Counted from the first letter of the stretch, positions 39,046 to 46,889 are shown. The stretch is 46,889 bases of DNA from CAVLDP01 sp963661945 (GCA_963661945.1 CAVLDP010000020.1:1-46889), one strand, 5' to 3'. Translations and numbers: made by a program. Notes: a model not told the origin generated them from the sequence alone.

Positions 39046-39585
39046 TTATTTCTTACCTGACTTACCGACCTTACGTCTGATAACTTCGTCAGAATACTTG
39101 ATACCCTTGCCCTTGTATGGCTCAGGTCTTCTCTTATCTCTGATCTCAGCTGCATACTGGCCAACCTTCTCTTTGTCGATACCAGATACAGTGATGACAT
39201 TTCCATCAACTGCAGAATCAACACCCTCTGGATCAGTCATCTCTACTGGATGAGAGTAACCAAGGTTCAGTGTTAATGTCTTGCCAGCCTTTGATGCTCT
39301 ATAACCTACACCGTTTACTTCAAGCTTCTTCTCAAAACCATCAGTAACACCAGTTACCATGTTCTGAAGAAGAGATCTTGTAAGACCGTGTAAAGACTTC
39401 ATCTTCTTAAGATCATTTGGTCTAGTAACGATGAGCTCTTCTCCCTCAAGCTTAATCTCCATCTCAACTGGGAGAGACTTCTCAAGAGTTCCCTTAGGAC
39501 CTTTTACAGTCACATGATTATTTTCTGCAATATCTACAGTTACTCCTGCAGGTACTGCGATTGGCATTCTTCCTACTCGTGACAT
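39046..39585 (-). CDS. rplF: 50S ribosomal protein L6
   Basis: The 179-residue L6 has two repeated folds and the conserved C-terminal RRPEPYKGKGIKY motif that contacts the sarcin-ricin region. The 117-nt gap from rpsH is longer than its neighbours and contains three hairpins, so rplF may be a point of independent control. Confidence 0.99.
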   Translation of the reverse strand: MSRVGRMPIAVPAGVTVDIAENNHVTVKGPKGTLEKSLPVEMEIKLEGEELIVTRPNDLKKMKSLHGLTRSLLQNMVTGVTDGFEKKLEVNGVGYRASKAGKTLTLNLGYSHPVEMTDPEGVDSAVDGNVITVSGIDKEKVGQYAAEIRDKRRPEPYKGKGIKYSDEVIRRKVGKSGKK

Positions 39586-39610
39586 GCCCGTACCTCCTTA
39601 ATGTTAATGT

Positions 39611-39697
39611 ATGGCAAATGATTGCCATTGTCGCATTGTTCTTATAGTATGTCCGCCTTCTGTAGGCGGGTTATACTTTACGTATAAAAAGTAAAGT
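39611..39697 (-). ncRNA. Three-hairpin segment between rpsH and rplF
   Basis: In transcription order: ACTTTAC/GTAAAGT (39697-39675, 9-nt loop), CCGCCT/AGGCGG (39669-39653, 5-nt loop), and ATGGCAA/TTGCCAT (39628-39611, 4-nt loop), ending 26 nt before the rplF ATG. None has a T-tract. It may be a processing or protein-binding leader; function unknown. Confidence 0.45.
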
Positions 39698-39702
39698 CTA
39701 TC

Positions 39703-40104
39703 CTACCAAACGAAAGCTAATACTTCGCCACCAACCTGAAGCTTACGAGCTTCCTTGTCAGTTACGATACCCTTGTTGGTAGAGAGAATAGCGATACCAA
39801 GACCGCCAAGTACGTAAGGGATCTCATCCTTACCAGCGTATACACGAAGACCTGGCTTAGAGATTCTCTTAATACCTGTGATAACCTTCTCGTTCTTGTC
39901 TGCGCCATACTTAAGTGTAACGCGGATGTCCTTGAAGTTACCATTCTCAACAATTTCGTACTTCTCGATATAACCCTCATCTACAAGGATGTCTGCGATA
40001 GAAACCTTGATCTTAGACATTGGTACATCTACTGTATCGTGCTTTGCAGTATTTGCATTACGAATTCTTGTAAGCATATCTGCGATTGGATCACTCATTG
40101 TCAT
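39703..40104 (-). CDS. rpsH: 30S ribosomal protein S8
   Basis: The 133-residue S8 has SDPIADMLTRIRNAN at the N-terminus and the C-terminal GIAILSTNKGIVTDKEARKLQVGGEVLAFVW. S8 is the spc-operon repressor in E. coli, acting at the rplE region. The ATG at 40104 is favoured over one two codons in because GGAGG lies 10 nt upstream. It is 22 nt after rpsN. Confidence 0.99.
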   Translation of the reverse strand: MTMSDPIADMLTRIRNANTAKHDTVDVPMSKIKVSIADILVDEGYIEKYEIVENGNFKDIRVTLKYGADKNEKVITGIKRISKPGLRVYAGKDEIPYVLGGLGIAILSTNKGIVTDKEARKLQVGGEVLAFVW

Positions 40105-40126
40105 GATTCTAATTCCTCCTATCGAC

Positions 40127-40312
40127 TTACCAAGAAGCCTTCTTTACGCCTGGGATCTCGCCCTTGTATGCTAACTCTCTGAAGCATACACGGCAGATTC
40201 CGTATTTTCTTAAATAAGCATGTGGACGTCCACAGATTCTGCAACGGGTGTATTCTCTGGTAGAGAATTTCTGCTTACGTGCCTGCTTAACCTTCATAGA
40301 TTTCTTTGCCAT
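40127..40312 (-). CDS. rpsN: 30S ribosomal protein S14, zinc type
   Basis: The 61-residue short S14 has the zinc ligands Cys24, Cys27, Cys40 and Cys43 (CRICGRP..CRVCFRE) and the terminal GVKKASW. This is the C+ form typical of Firmicutes with zinc supply. It lies 20 nt after rplE. Confidence 0.99.
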   Translation of the reverse strand: MAKKSMKVKQARKQKFSTREYTRCRICGRPHAYLRKYGICRVCFRELAYKGEIPGVKKASW

Positions 40313-40332
40313 GATGTAATTCCCTCCTTCGA

Positions 40333-40872
40333 TTATTTAACGAAAGGCATACCGAAGAGTCTTAATAACTCACGTGCCTCTTCATCAGTCTTAGCTGTGG
40401 TAACGAAAATAACGTCCATACCACGAACCTTGTCAACCTTGTCATACTCGATCTCAGGGAAGATGATCTGCTCCTTGATACCAAGAGCGTAGTTACCTCT
40501 ACCATCGAAAGAATCAGCGCTAACACCACGGAAGTCACGTACACGTGGCAGTGCTAAGTTGATCAGACGATCAGCAAAATCATACATCTTCTCACCACGA
40601 AGAGTGGTCTTGCAACCAATTCCCATGCCTTCACGAATCTTGAAGTTAGCAACGGAATTCTTTGCTCTACAGATAACAGCCTTCTGACCTGTGATAGCTT
40701 CCATATCAGCTACAGCAGCATCAAGAAGCTTAGCGTTATCCTTGGCCTCACCAACGCCCATGTTGATTACGATCTTCTCGAGCTTTGGTACTTCCATAAC
40801 ATTCTTATAACCGAACTTCTTTGTCATCTCTGCGACAATTTCGTTCTGGTACTGTTCCTTTAATCTACTCAA
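40333..40872 (-). CDS. rplE: 50S ribosomal protein L5
   Basis: L5 binds 5S rRNA and contacts P-site tRNA. The 179-residue protein has SRLKEQYQNEIVAEMTKKFGYKN, the VINMGVGEA motif, GIGCKTTLRGEKMYDFADRLI and RDFRGVSADSFDGRGNYALGIKEQ. It follows rplX by 22 nt. Confidence 0.99.
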   Translation of the reverse strand: MSRLKEQYQNEIVAEMTKKFGYKNVMEVPKLEKIVINMGVGEAKDNAKLLDAAVADMEAITGQKAVICRAKNSVANFKIREGMGIGCKTTLRGEKMYDFADRLINLALPRVRDFRGVSADSFDGRGNYALGIKEQIIFPEIEYDKVDKVRGMDVIFVTTAKTDEEARELLRLFGMPFVK

Positions 40873-40894
40873 ACCTGTATTCCTCCTCTCTCAA

Positions 40895-41206
40895 TTAATC
40901 GATAACTTCGCCTGTAGCCTTTGCTACACGGACCTTCTTGTCACCGTCCATCTTGAAGCCAACTCTGGTAGCCTTACCATTGTGAAGAAGCATAACGTTT
41001 GAAAGATCGATAGGTCCTTCCTGCTCAACGATGCCACCAGCCTGATTAGCCATGCTAGGCTTTGTGTGCTTCTTGATCATATGAACGCCTTCAACAATAA
41101 CGGTATTGTTCTTATGATTGATTGAAAGAACCTTTCCTTCGTTATCCTTATCTGCGCCAGCGATAACACGTACGGTATCGCCTACTTTAATCTTACTTGT
41201 TGCCAT
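40895..41206 (-). CDS. rplX: 50S ribosomal protein L24
   Basis: The 103-residue assembly initiator has the KOW motif near its N-terminus (VIAGADKDNEGKVLSINHKNNTVIVEGVHMIKKHTKP) and a C-terminal domain beginning GGIVEQEGPIDLSNVML. It follows rplN by 10 nt. Confidence 0.99.
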   Translation of the reverse strand: MATSKIKVGDTVRVIAGADKDNEGKVLSINHKNNTVIVEGVHMIKKHTKPSMANQAGGIVEQEGPIDLSNVMLLHNGKATRVGFKMDGDKKVRVAKATGEVID

Positions 41207-41216
41207 CGTAAACCTC

Positions 41217-41585
41217 CTATAATACTTCTGGAGCGAGAGATACGATCTTCATGAATGACTTCTCTCTAAGCTCTCTAGCTACAGGTCCAAAAATACGAGT
41301 TCCCTTTGGAGTGTTGTCGTCCTTAATAATGACTGCAGCATTCTCATCAAACTTGATATAGGAACCATCCTTACGACGGGCACCCTTCTTAGAACGTACA
41401 ACTACTGCTTTGACTACGTCACCTTTTTTAACAACGCCGCCTGGTGTTGCATCTTTTACAGTAGCGACGATTACATCACCGATATTGGCATATCTTCTGG
41501 TAGAACCACCCATAACACGGATGCAAAGAATTTCCTTTGCGCCAGTATTATCGGCTACTTTTAATCTACTTTCCTGCTGTACCAT
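41217..41585 (-). CDS. rplN: 50S ribosomal protein L14
   Basis: The 122-residue L14, at the subunit interface, begins MVQQESRLKVADNTGAKE and has the ribosomal L14 signature around VVRSKKGARRKDGSYIKFDENAAVII, ending in FMKIVSLAPEVL. It follows rpsQ by 18 nt. Confidence 0.99.
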   Translation of the reverse strand: MVQQESRLKVADNTGAKEILCIRVMGGSTRRYANIGDVIVATVKDATPGGVVKKGDVVKAVVVRSKKGARRKDGSYIKFDENAAVIIKDDNTPKGTRIFGPVARELREKSFMKIVSLAPEVL

Positions 41586-41603
41586 GCTTGTAGCCTCCTT
41601 ATA

Positions 41604-41861
41604 TTATTTTGCTCTTTCCATGATCTCAACCAGTCTCCATCTCTTGTCCTTAGACAGTGGTCTGGTTTCCATAACTCTAACGGTATCGCCGATATGTGCA
41701 GCGTTCTCCTCGTCATGAGCCTTTAACTTGTATGTTCTCTTCACGATCTTACCATAAAGAGGATGCTTTACGTTATCTCTAACAGCAACAACGATAGTCT
41801 TGTCCATCTTGTCGCTTGTAACAACACCTACACGTGTTTTTCTAAGATTTCTTTCTTCCAC
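41604..41861 (-). CDS. rpsQ: 30S ribosomal protein S17
   Basis: The 85-residue OB-fold S17 has the core GVVTSDKMDKTIVVAV and the conserved VRVMETRPLSKDKRWRLVEI at its end. It follows rpmC by 29 nt. Confidence 0.99.
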   Translation of the reverse strand: MEERNLRKTRVGVVTSDKMDKTIVVAVRDNVKHPLYGKIVKRTYKLKAHDEENAAHIGDTVRVMETRPLSKDKRWRLVEIMERAK

Positions 41862-41890
41862 GTTTCAATTCTCCTTTCTAAGATCCAAGA

Positions 41891-42100
41891 TTACTGATTC
41901 TTTGCAGCTGTCTCAGTGATAACAGTCTGAATACGAGCGATGTTACGACGAACCTCTTTGATTCTTCCTGTGTTCTCAAGCTGATTAGTTGCATTCTGGA
42001 ATCTTAAATTGAAAAGTTCCTTCTTAGCGTCTACTAACTGTGCATTTAATTCATCCACAGACTTTGTTCTTAAATCTTCTACGAAATTATTTGTTTTCAT
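41891..42100 (-). CDS. rpmC: 50S ribosomal protein L29
   Basis: The 69-residue helical hairpin L29 at the tunnel exit has LVDAKKELFNLRFQNATNQLEN and RIKEVRRNIARIQTVI. It follows rplP by 17 nt. Confidence 0.98.
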   Translation of the reverse strand: MKTNNFVEDLRTKSVDELNAQLVDAKKELFNLRFQNATNQLENTGRIKEVRRNIARIQTVITETAAKNQ

Positions 42101-42117
42101 TCTGATTCACCGCCTTC

Positions 42118-42537
42118 TTAGTCTTCTAAATCTGCTTTGGAGACGATCTTACACTTACAAGGTAACTTGTGAGAAGCAAGTCTTAAGGACTCTCTAGCAA
42201 CTTCTTCAGGAACGCCAGCCATCTCGAATAATACACGACCTGGCTTAACTACTGCTACCCAGTACTCAAGTGCACCCTTTCCAGAACCCATTCGTGTCTC
42301 AGCAGGCTTTGCTGTTACAGGATGGTCAGGGAAAATCTTAATCCAAACCTTACCACCACGCTTTGCATGACGAGTCATAGCAATACGGGCTGCTTCAATC
42401 TGATTCGATCTGATCCAGCATGGCTCAAGTGCTACTAAACCATACTCACCATAAGTGATCTTATTTCCTCTCGTAGCCTTTCCAGCCATATTACCACGGA
42501 ACTGCTTACGATGCTTTACTCTCTTTGGCATTAACAT
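42118..42537 (-). CDS. rplP: 50S ribosomal protein L16
   Basis: The 139-residue L16, which shapes the A site, begins MLMPKRVKHRKQFRGNMAGK and has GYGLVALEPCWIRSNQIEAARIAMTRH and MGSGKGALEYWVAVVKPGRVLFE. The first ATG (42537) gives the usual family start; a second ATG two codons in is possible. It is 2 nt after rpsC. Confidence 0.99.
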   Translation of the reverse strand: MLMPKRVKHRKQFRGNMAGKATRGNKITYGEYGLVALEPCWIRSNQIEAARIAMTRHAKRGGKVWIKIFPDHPVTAKPAETRMGSGKGALEYWVAVVKPGRVLFEMAGVPEEVARESLRLASHKLPCKCKIVSKADLED

Positions 42538-42539
42538 AA

Positions 42540-43196
42540 TTAACGAGCGCCTCCTTCCTTGTTAGCTCTAGTAGGAAGTACTTCTCCTTTGTAAATCCAA
42601 ACCTTAACGCCGACCTTACCATATGTGGTGTCTGCTTCTGCAAAACCATAATCGATGTCAGCACGAAGTGTCTGAAGTGGAATAGTTCCTTCGTTGTATG
42701 TCTCAGAACGAGCCATATCTGCTCCACCAAGACGACCAGAACACTGAGTCTTGATACCCTGGATGCCAGTCTTCATAGAACGGCTCATGCAAGACTTCAT
42801 AGCTCTACGGAATGATACACGGTTCTCAAGCTGCTGAGCGATGTTCTCTGCAACAAGCTGAGCGTCACGATCTGGGCGCTTAACTTCCTTGATGTCAACA
42901 ACAAGCTTCTTGTCTGTTAACTTCTGAAGTTCAGACTTAACCTTCTCGATCTCAGCTCCGCCCTTACCGATTACAACACCAGGCTTAGCTGTGTAAACAA
43001 TAACCTTAACTCTGTCAGATGCTCTCTCAATCTCGATCTTAGAAACACCTGCTGCGTATAACTTCTTCTTCAGAAATGTTCTGATTTCATGATCTTCAAC
43101 TAAGTAATCAGCGAATTCTTTCTCAGCATACCACTTGGAATCCCAATCCTTGATTACGCCGACTCTTAAACCATGAGGATTAACTTTCTGTCCCAT
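42540..43196 (-). CDS. rpsC: 30S ribosomal protein S3
   Basis: S3 lines the mRNA entry tunnel. The 218-residue protein starts MGQKVNPHGLRVGVIKDWDSKW, has the KH domain (VVIGKGGAEIEKVKSELQKL) and the C-terminal GRLGGADMARSETYNEGTIPLQTLRADIDYG. I chose the ATG at 43196, with AAGGAGG 6 nt before it; a longer frame reaching 43223 would overlap rplV and lacks a ribosome-binding site. Confidence 0.99.
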   Translation of the reverse strand: MGQKVNPHGLRVGVIKDWDSKWYAEKEFADYLVEDHEIRTFLKKKLYAAGVSKIEIERASDRVKVIVYTAKPGVVIGKGGAEIEKVKSELQKLTDKKLVVDIKEVKRPDRDAQLVAENIAQQLENRVSFRRAMKSCMSRSMKTGIQGIKTQCSGRLGGADMARSETYNEGTIPLQTLRADIDYGFAEADTTYGKVGVKVWIYKGEVLPTRANKEGGAR

Positions 43197-43209
43197 GTCG
43201 TCCTCCTTC

Positions 43210-43596
43210 TTACTTTTCGTCAAGCACGATAGTGATGTGGCTCATTCTCTTCTCGATTCTATAAGCTCTACCCTGTGCTCTAGGCTGAATTCTCTTCATT
43301 GTAGGTCCCTTGTTTGCATAACACTCTGCAACATAGAGATCCTCCATCTTCATTCCGTTATTGTTCTCTGCGTTTGCAATAGCGGACTTAAGTAACTTCT
43401 CAATTACGCTTGAAGCATATCTTGGATTGTAAGTTACGATAGCAAGCGCTGTCTCAACGTCCTTGCCACGAATTGCATCCAGTACGAAACAAGCCTTAGT
43501 AACTGACATTCTAGCGTAAGACAACTTAGCTGAAGGTCTTGTATCTTTCTGTGCGTTTCTCTCACGCTTAATCTGGGAACGATGTCCTTTAGCCAT
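43210..43596 (-). CDS. rplV: 50S ribosomal protein L22
   Basis: The 128-residue L22, whose beta-hairpin lines the exit tunnel, has RPSAKLSYARMSVTKACFVLDAIRG and GPTMKRIQPRAQGRAYRIEKRMSHITIVLDEK. The ATG at 43596 follows GGAGG by 8 nt; an upstream in-frame TTG at 43614 lies before that site. Confidence 0.99.
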   Translation of the reverse strand: MAKGHRSQIKRERNAQKDTRPSAKLSYARMSVTKACFVLDAIRGKDVETALAIVTYNPRYASSVIEKLLKSAIANAENNNGMKMEDLYVAECYANKGPTMKRIQPRAQGRAYRIEKRMSHITIVLDEK

Positions 43597-43626
43597 GATG
43601 AAACCTCCTTCCAAACTTGTACGTTA

Positions 43627-43908
43627 TTATCTAACTCTTGACTTCTTCTCGTCTTTTACATGTCCCTTGTAAGTTCTTGTCATAACGAACTCACCAAGCT
43701 TATGTCCAACCATGTCCTCTGTAACATATACAGGTACATGCTTTCTTCCATCATGAACAGCGATTGTAAGACCAACCATCTGTGGGAAGATTGTAGAACG
43801 ACGAGACCATGTCTTGATGACAGTATTGTCACCGGAAGCATTCACAGCTTCTACTTTTTTTAATAAACTTTCGTCAGCGAAAGGTCCTTTTTTTAATGAA
43901 CGAGCCAT
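43627..43908 (-). CDS. rpsS: 30S ribosomal protein S19
   Basis: The 93-residue S19 of the 30S head begins MARSLKKGPFADESLLKKVE and has IKTWSRRSTIFPQMVGLTIAVHDGRKHVPVYV and GHKLGEFVMTRTYKGH. It follows rplB by 11 nt. Confidence 0.99.
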   Translation of the reverse strand: MARSLKKGPFADESLLKKVEAVNASGDNTVIKTWSRRSTIFPQMVGLTIAVHDGRKHVPVYVTEDMVGHKLGEFVMTRTYKGHVKDEKKSRVR

Positions 43909-43919
43909 AAATTTCCTCC

Positions 43920-44762
43920 TTACTTGATTCCTCTACCGTCACGTCTACGAACGATGAGCTTGTTAGACTGCTTATGTTTCTTTCTAGTCTTAAGACCAAG
44001 TGCAGGCTTGCCCCAAGGTGTGCATGGACCAGGACGTCCAACAGGAGCCTTACCTTCACCACCACCATGTGGATGGTCATTAGGGTTCATAACAGAACCA
44101 CGAACTGTAGGACGAACACCCATGTGACGCTTACGACCAGCCTTACCGATCTTAACAAGGCTGTGGTCACCATTTCCGATAACACCTACGGTTGCACGGC
44201 AGTCGATAGGAACCATTCTCATCTCGCCTGAAGGAAGACGAAGTGTTGCATACTTTCCTTCCTTAGCCATAAGCTGAGCAGAGTTACCAGCGGAACGAAC
44301 AAGCTGTCCACCCTTGCCTGGATATAACTCGATGTTGTGTACTAATGTACCTACTGGGATGTTAGCAAGTGGAAGGCAGTTACCAACACGGATCTCTGCG
44401 TTTGCACCTGACATAACGGTCATACCGTCTGTTAATCCCTGAGGAGCTAAGATGTAAGCCTTCTCACCATCTGCATAGCAGATAAGAGCGATGTTAGCTG
44501 TTCTGTTTGGATCGTACTCGATACCGATTACCTTAGCAGGAATATCATCTTTTCTTCTCTTGAAGTCGATGATTCTGTACTTTCTTCTGTTACCACCGCC
44601 CTGATGTCTAACGGTGATCTTACCCTGATTGTTACGACCAGCGTTCTTCTTGAGAGATGTAGTCAAAGACTTCTCAGGAGTAGTCTTTGTAACCTCAGAG
44701 AAATCAGAGCCAGTCATATTTCTTCTGGAAGGTGTATATGGGTTATATGTCTTAATTCCCAT
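43920..44762 (-). CDS. rplB: 50S ribosomal protein L2
   Basis: The 280-residue L2, needed for subunit joining and the peptidyl transferase centre, has KNAGRNNQGKITVRHQGGGNRRKYR and the catalytic-centre segment MNPNDHPHGGGEGKAPVGRPGP with its conserved histidine. It follows rplW after 57 nt that include a small GCACG/CGTGC stem. Confidence 0.99.
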   Translation of the reverse strand: MGIKTYNPYTPSRRNMTGSDFSEVTKTTPEKSLTTSLKKNAGRNNQGKITVRHQGGGNRRKYRIIDFKRRKDDIPAKVIGIEYDPNRTANIALICYADGEKAYILAPQGLTDGMTVMSGANAEIRVGNCLPLANIPVGTLVHNIELYPGKGGQLVRSAGNSAQLMAKEGKYATLRLPSGEMRMVPIDCRATVGVIGNGDHSLVKIGKAGRKRHMGVRPTVRGSVMNPNDHPHGGGEGKAPVGRPGPCTPWGKPALGLKTRKKHKQSNKLIVRRRDGRGIK

Positions 44763-44819
44763 TATTATTTCTCCTTTCGATGTTTGTTATCGCACGCATC
44801 TCGTGCATAGGTCGCTATC

Positions 44820-45119
44820 TTAGAGACCAGCGAAGATCTCGATGTCCTTGCTGTCTTCAGTTAACTGAACGATAGCCTTCTTGTACTTAGCAGTCTTGCC
44901 AGTGGTCATACCACGGCGCTTGTTCTTACCATCATTGTTCATGGTGTTTACAGAAGCTACCTTAGCTCCCTCGAACATCTTCTCAACTGCTTCCTTGATC
45001 ATAGTCTTGTTAGCTTCTGGATGAACGAAGAATGTGTACTTCTTCTCAGCCATAGCTGCCATACTCTTCTCGGTAATAACCGGCTTGAGGATTACGTCAT
45101 AGTACTGTACGTTTGCCAT
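44820..45119 (-). CDS. rplW: 50S ribosomal protein L23
   Basis: The 99-residue L23, docking site for trigger factor and SRP at the tunnel exit, has YYDVILKPVITEKSMA and KYTFFVHPEANKTMIKEAVEKMF. Its ATG overlaps the rplD stop in TAATG, indicating coupled translation. Confidence 0.99.
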   Translation of the reverse strand: MANVQYYDVILKPVITEKSMAAMAEKKYTFFVHPEANKTMIKEAVEKMFEGAKVASVNTMNNDGKNKRRGMTTGKTAKYKKAIVQLTEDSKDIEIFAGL

Positions 45120-45739
45120 TATGCATATACCTCCTCAATTGTCTTTACAGCATCCTTGGTAACAACAAGAGTGTTGTACTTCAGAATGTCAAATACGTTG
45201 ATTGTGTTTGTCTGAGCTGTCTTAATATTAGGAATGTTGCGAGCAGACATAACAACCTTCTCATCATTGTCGTTAAGAACAACAAGAGCCTTATCAACCT
45301 TCAGGTTGTCAAGAACCTTCTGCATGTCCTTAGTCTTAATTGCATCAAACTTAAGCTCATCTACAACGATTAACTTCTCTTCAAGAACTCTAGAAGTAAG
45401 TGCTGACTTAAGAGCAGCTCTCTTCTCCTTCTTGTTGAGCTTGAATGAATAATCTCTTGGTACAGGAGCGAATACAACGCCACCGCCTGTCCACTGTGGA
45501 GATCTTGTAGAACCCTGACGTGCATGTCCTGTTCCCTTCTGTCTCCATGGTTTTCTACCGCCTCCACGAACTTCAGAACGTGTCTTAGCCTTCTGAGTTC
45601 CCTGGCGATTATTTGCAAGCTGCTGAAGAACAGCCATATGAACTAAATGCTCATTTACTTCTACTCCGAATACGGCATCGCTAAGGTCAATCTTGTCGAC
45701 TTCCTTGCCTTCCATATTGAATACGGATACTTTAGCCAT
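45119..45739 (-). CDS. rplD: 50S ribosomal protein L4
   Basis: The 206-residue L4 has the tunnel-lining loop (KTRSEVRGGGRKPWRQKGTGHARQGSTRSPQWTGGGVVF) and a globular domain. In E. coli L4 represses the S10 operon through a leader; the rpsJ-rplC gap here may be relevant. It follows rplC by 29 nt. Confidence 0.99.
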   Translation of the reverse strand: MAKVSVFNMEGKEVDKIDLSDAVFGVEVNEHLVHMAVLQQLANNRQGTQKAKTRSEVRGGGRKPWRQKGTGHARQGSTRSPQWTGGGVVFAPVPRDYSFKLNKKEKRAALKSALTSRVLEEKLIVVDELKFDAIKTKDMQKVLDNLKVDKALVVLNDNDEKVVMSARNIPNIKTAQTNTINVFDILKYNTLVVTKDAVKTIEEVYA

Positions 45740-45768
45740 CGTAAAGTTCCTCCTTTCCTATCAATGCA

Positions 45769-46452
45769 TTACTTACCAGATTTAACAGTTTCTTTAATGG
45801 TTACTAAAGACTTCTTAGGTCCTGGTACTGCACCTTTTACTAAGAGTAAGTTGTTCTCTGCATCTACGCGAACAACCTCAAGGTTCTGGACGGTAACCTT
45901 AACGGAACCCATATGTCCAGGCATTCCCTTACCCTTGAAAACACGGCTTGGTGTTGAGCAAGAACCATTGGAACCCTGATGACGATGGAACTTAGAACCA
46001 TGAGCCATAGGTCCTCTGTGCTGTCCTAATCTCTTGATAGCACCCTGGAATCCCTTACCCTTAGAGATAGCTGTTGCATCGATCTTGTCGCCTTCAGCGA
46101 AGATGTCTGCCTTGATCTCCTGAGCAAGTGTGTACTCTGAAGAATTCTCAAAACGGAACTCTCTTACGTATCTCTTACCAGATACGCCAGCCTTGTCGAA
46201 GTGACCCTTCTCAGGCTTGTTCACACCATGTCTGTGTGCGATTTCCTTCTTACCGTTGGCATCCTTGTTCACAATCTTCTCTTTCTTGTCAACAAAACCA
46301 ACCTGAACTGCCTCGTAACCATCATTCTCTACAGTCTTGACCTGTGTTACTACACAAGGACCAGCCTGAAGTACGGTTACAGGAATCAATACTCCGTCAG
46401 CATCGAAAATCTGTGTCATGCCGACCTTTGTTGCTAAAATAGCTTTGTTCAT
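45769..46452 (-). CDS. rplC: 50S ribosomal protein L3
   Basis: The 227-residue L3 begins MNKAILATKVGMTQIFDADGVLIPVTVLQ and has GKGFQGAIKRLGQHRGPMAHGSKFHRHQGS and the W-finger-like KGMPGHMGSVKVTVQNLEV. AGGAGG precedes the ATG. It is separated from rpsJ by 144 nt of structured sequence. Confidence 0.99.
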   Translation of the reverse strand: MNKAILATKVGMTQIFDADGVLIPVTVLQAGPCVVTQVKTVENDGYEAVQVGFVDKKEKIVNKDANGKKEIAHRHGVNKPEKGHFDKAGVSGKRYVREFRFENSSEYTLAQEIKADIFAEGDKIDATAISKGKGFQGAIKRLGQHRGPMAHGSKFHRHQGSNGSCSTPSRVFKGKGMPGHMGSVKVTVQNLEVVRVDAENNLLLVKGAVPGPKKSLVTIKETVKSGK

Positions 46453-46474
46453 TTCTTTTACCTCCTGTTAAGCT

Positions 46475-46577
46475 ACAGCGGAACGTTTCTTATCTGATTA
46501 AGGTCAGACAGCGGAACCCGTTCATTCTAGTTACACGTTGGTAACTCTATAAATAAGAAGCATTGCTTCTCACTTAT
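46475..46577 (-). ncRNA. Structured segment between rpsJ and rplC
   Basis: Minus-strand order: a 13-bp hairpin with two G-U pairs and a 3-nt loop (46577-46549); AGTTAC/GTAACT (46546-46529); TCTGA/TCAGA (46508-46493). The last is flanked by direct repeats of GTTCCGCTGT (46517-46508 and 46484-46475). The segment ends 22 nt before the rplC ATG. It may be a leader bound by L3 or L4; that is inference. Confidence 0.45.
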
Positions 46578-46596
46578 CTTGATCAATTGGAAAATC

Positions 46597-46889
46597 TTAC
46601 TTTTCCTTCATCTTGATATCGATGTAAACACCTGCAGGCATCTCGAGTCTAGATAAAGCCTCGACTGTCTTCTGGGTTGGTGTCAGGATATCAATGAGTC
46701 TCTTATGAGTTCTCTGCTCGAACTGCTCTCTAGAATCCTTGTACTTGTGAGTAGCTCTAAGGATTGTAACTACTTCCTTCTTAGTTGGAAGTGGTACAGG
46801 GCCACTAACAGTTGCACCATTCTTCTTAACAGTTTCGATGATTTTCTTAGCAGATGCATCAACTAATTCGTGATCATATGCCTTGAGTG
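46597..46889 (-). CDS. rpsJ: 30S ribosomal protein S10 (5' end beyond the window)
   Basis: The last 97 codons of S10 are present, from LKAYDHELVDASAKKIIETV to the terminal IDIKMKEK and a TAA stop at 46597-46599. The conserved GPVPLPTKKEVVTILR and THKYKDSREQFEQRTHKRLIDI segments are intact. About seven or eight N-terminal residues lie beyond the window edge. S10 heads this ribosomal cluster in Firmicutes. Confidence 0.98.
   Translation of the reverse strand, partial: LKAYDHELVDASAKKIIETVKKNGATVSGPVPLPTKKEVVTILRATHKYKDSREQFEQRTHKRLIDILTPTQKTVEALSRLEMPAGVYIDIKMKEK

Noticed and set aside
44792..44806. Small GCACG/CGTGC stem between rplW and rplB
   Set aside because: Only 5 bp in a 57-nt gap; could easily be chance, so not reported as an element.
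1..46889. CRISPR arrays, tRNA or rRNA genes, insertion sequences, prophage
   Set aside because: No regularly spaced repeats, tRNA-like cloverleaf, transposase or phage structural gene was recognised on either strand.

Overview
The window looks like a chromosomal segment of a butyrate-forming, probably motile member of the Lachnospiraceae (Clostridia). Four things point there. The S10-spc-alpha ribosomal cluster has Firmicutes gene order with Zn-type S14. L17 carries the long internal insertion I associate with Lachnospiraceae. A KOW-domain protein sits before infA. The CoA-transferase at 4358-5698 closely matches, from memory, butyryl-CoA:acetate CoA-transferases of Roseburia-like species. 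One assembly gap of 51 Ns lies at 3143-3193. I see no rRNA, tRNA, CRISPR array, prophage or insertion sequence.

Layout. 35-2831 (-): larB-larC-truA, tightly coupled, behind a 470-base non-coding stretch with two identical-armed palindromes, paired hairpins, an orphan terminator and the N gap. 3308-5698 (+): a family-2 glycosyltransferase and the CoA-transferase. 5695-13795: signalling genes, with a GGDEF-GGDEF'-EAL protein cotranscribed with an aminotransferase (-), a divergent GGDEF'-EAL protein (+), and a convergent REC/HD-GYP protein preceded by an HPt protein (-). 13881-17570 (-): a 1229-residue soluble hybrid histidine kinase heading the HPt/HD-GYP operon. 17646-20746 (-): LacI-type regulator, MATE transporter and TcdA. 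20874-26319 (-): an Rrf2 regulator, then a likely operon of FMN-binding split-barrel protein, class M sirtuin (SirTM), zinc macrodomain hydrolase and a second hybrid kinase. 26461-28800 (-): YhaM-type nuclease and RlmD, divergent from mutS2 (28913-31327, +). 31396-46889 (-): rpsJ (partial) through rplQ, including secY, adk, infA, rpmJ and rpoA.

How the parts work together. A kinase-HPt-HD-GYP phosphorelay and two EAL proteins lie within 12 kb, so this is a cyclic-di-GMP turnover locus with one intact GGDEF domain and three putative phosphodiesterase modules. The Rrf2-FMN-SirTM-macrodomain group looks like a self-contained reversible ADP-ribosylation unit under repression by Rrf2; twin 19-bp operators flank a sigma-A promoter. 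It lacks the GcvH-L and lipoate-ligase genes that accompany SirTM in staphylococci and streptococci.

The ribosomal cluster is ordinary in content, but several of its gaps hold hairpin-rich sequence. The most striking is before rplQ: two successive hairpins show the same 15-nt loop sequence exactly 60 nt apart. A second is the 279-nt gap before rpsM. These are the best candidates for undescribed regulatory RNAs here. All gene identities come from reading the sequence and from memory of the families; no search or folding program was run.
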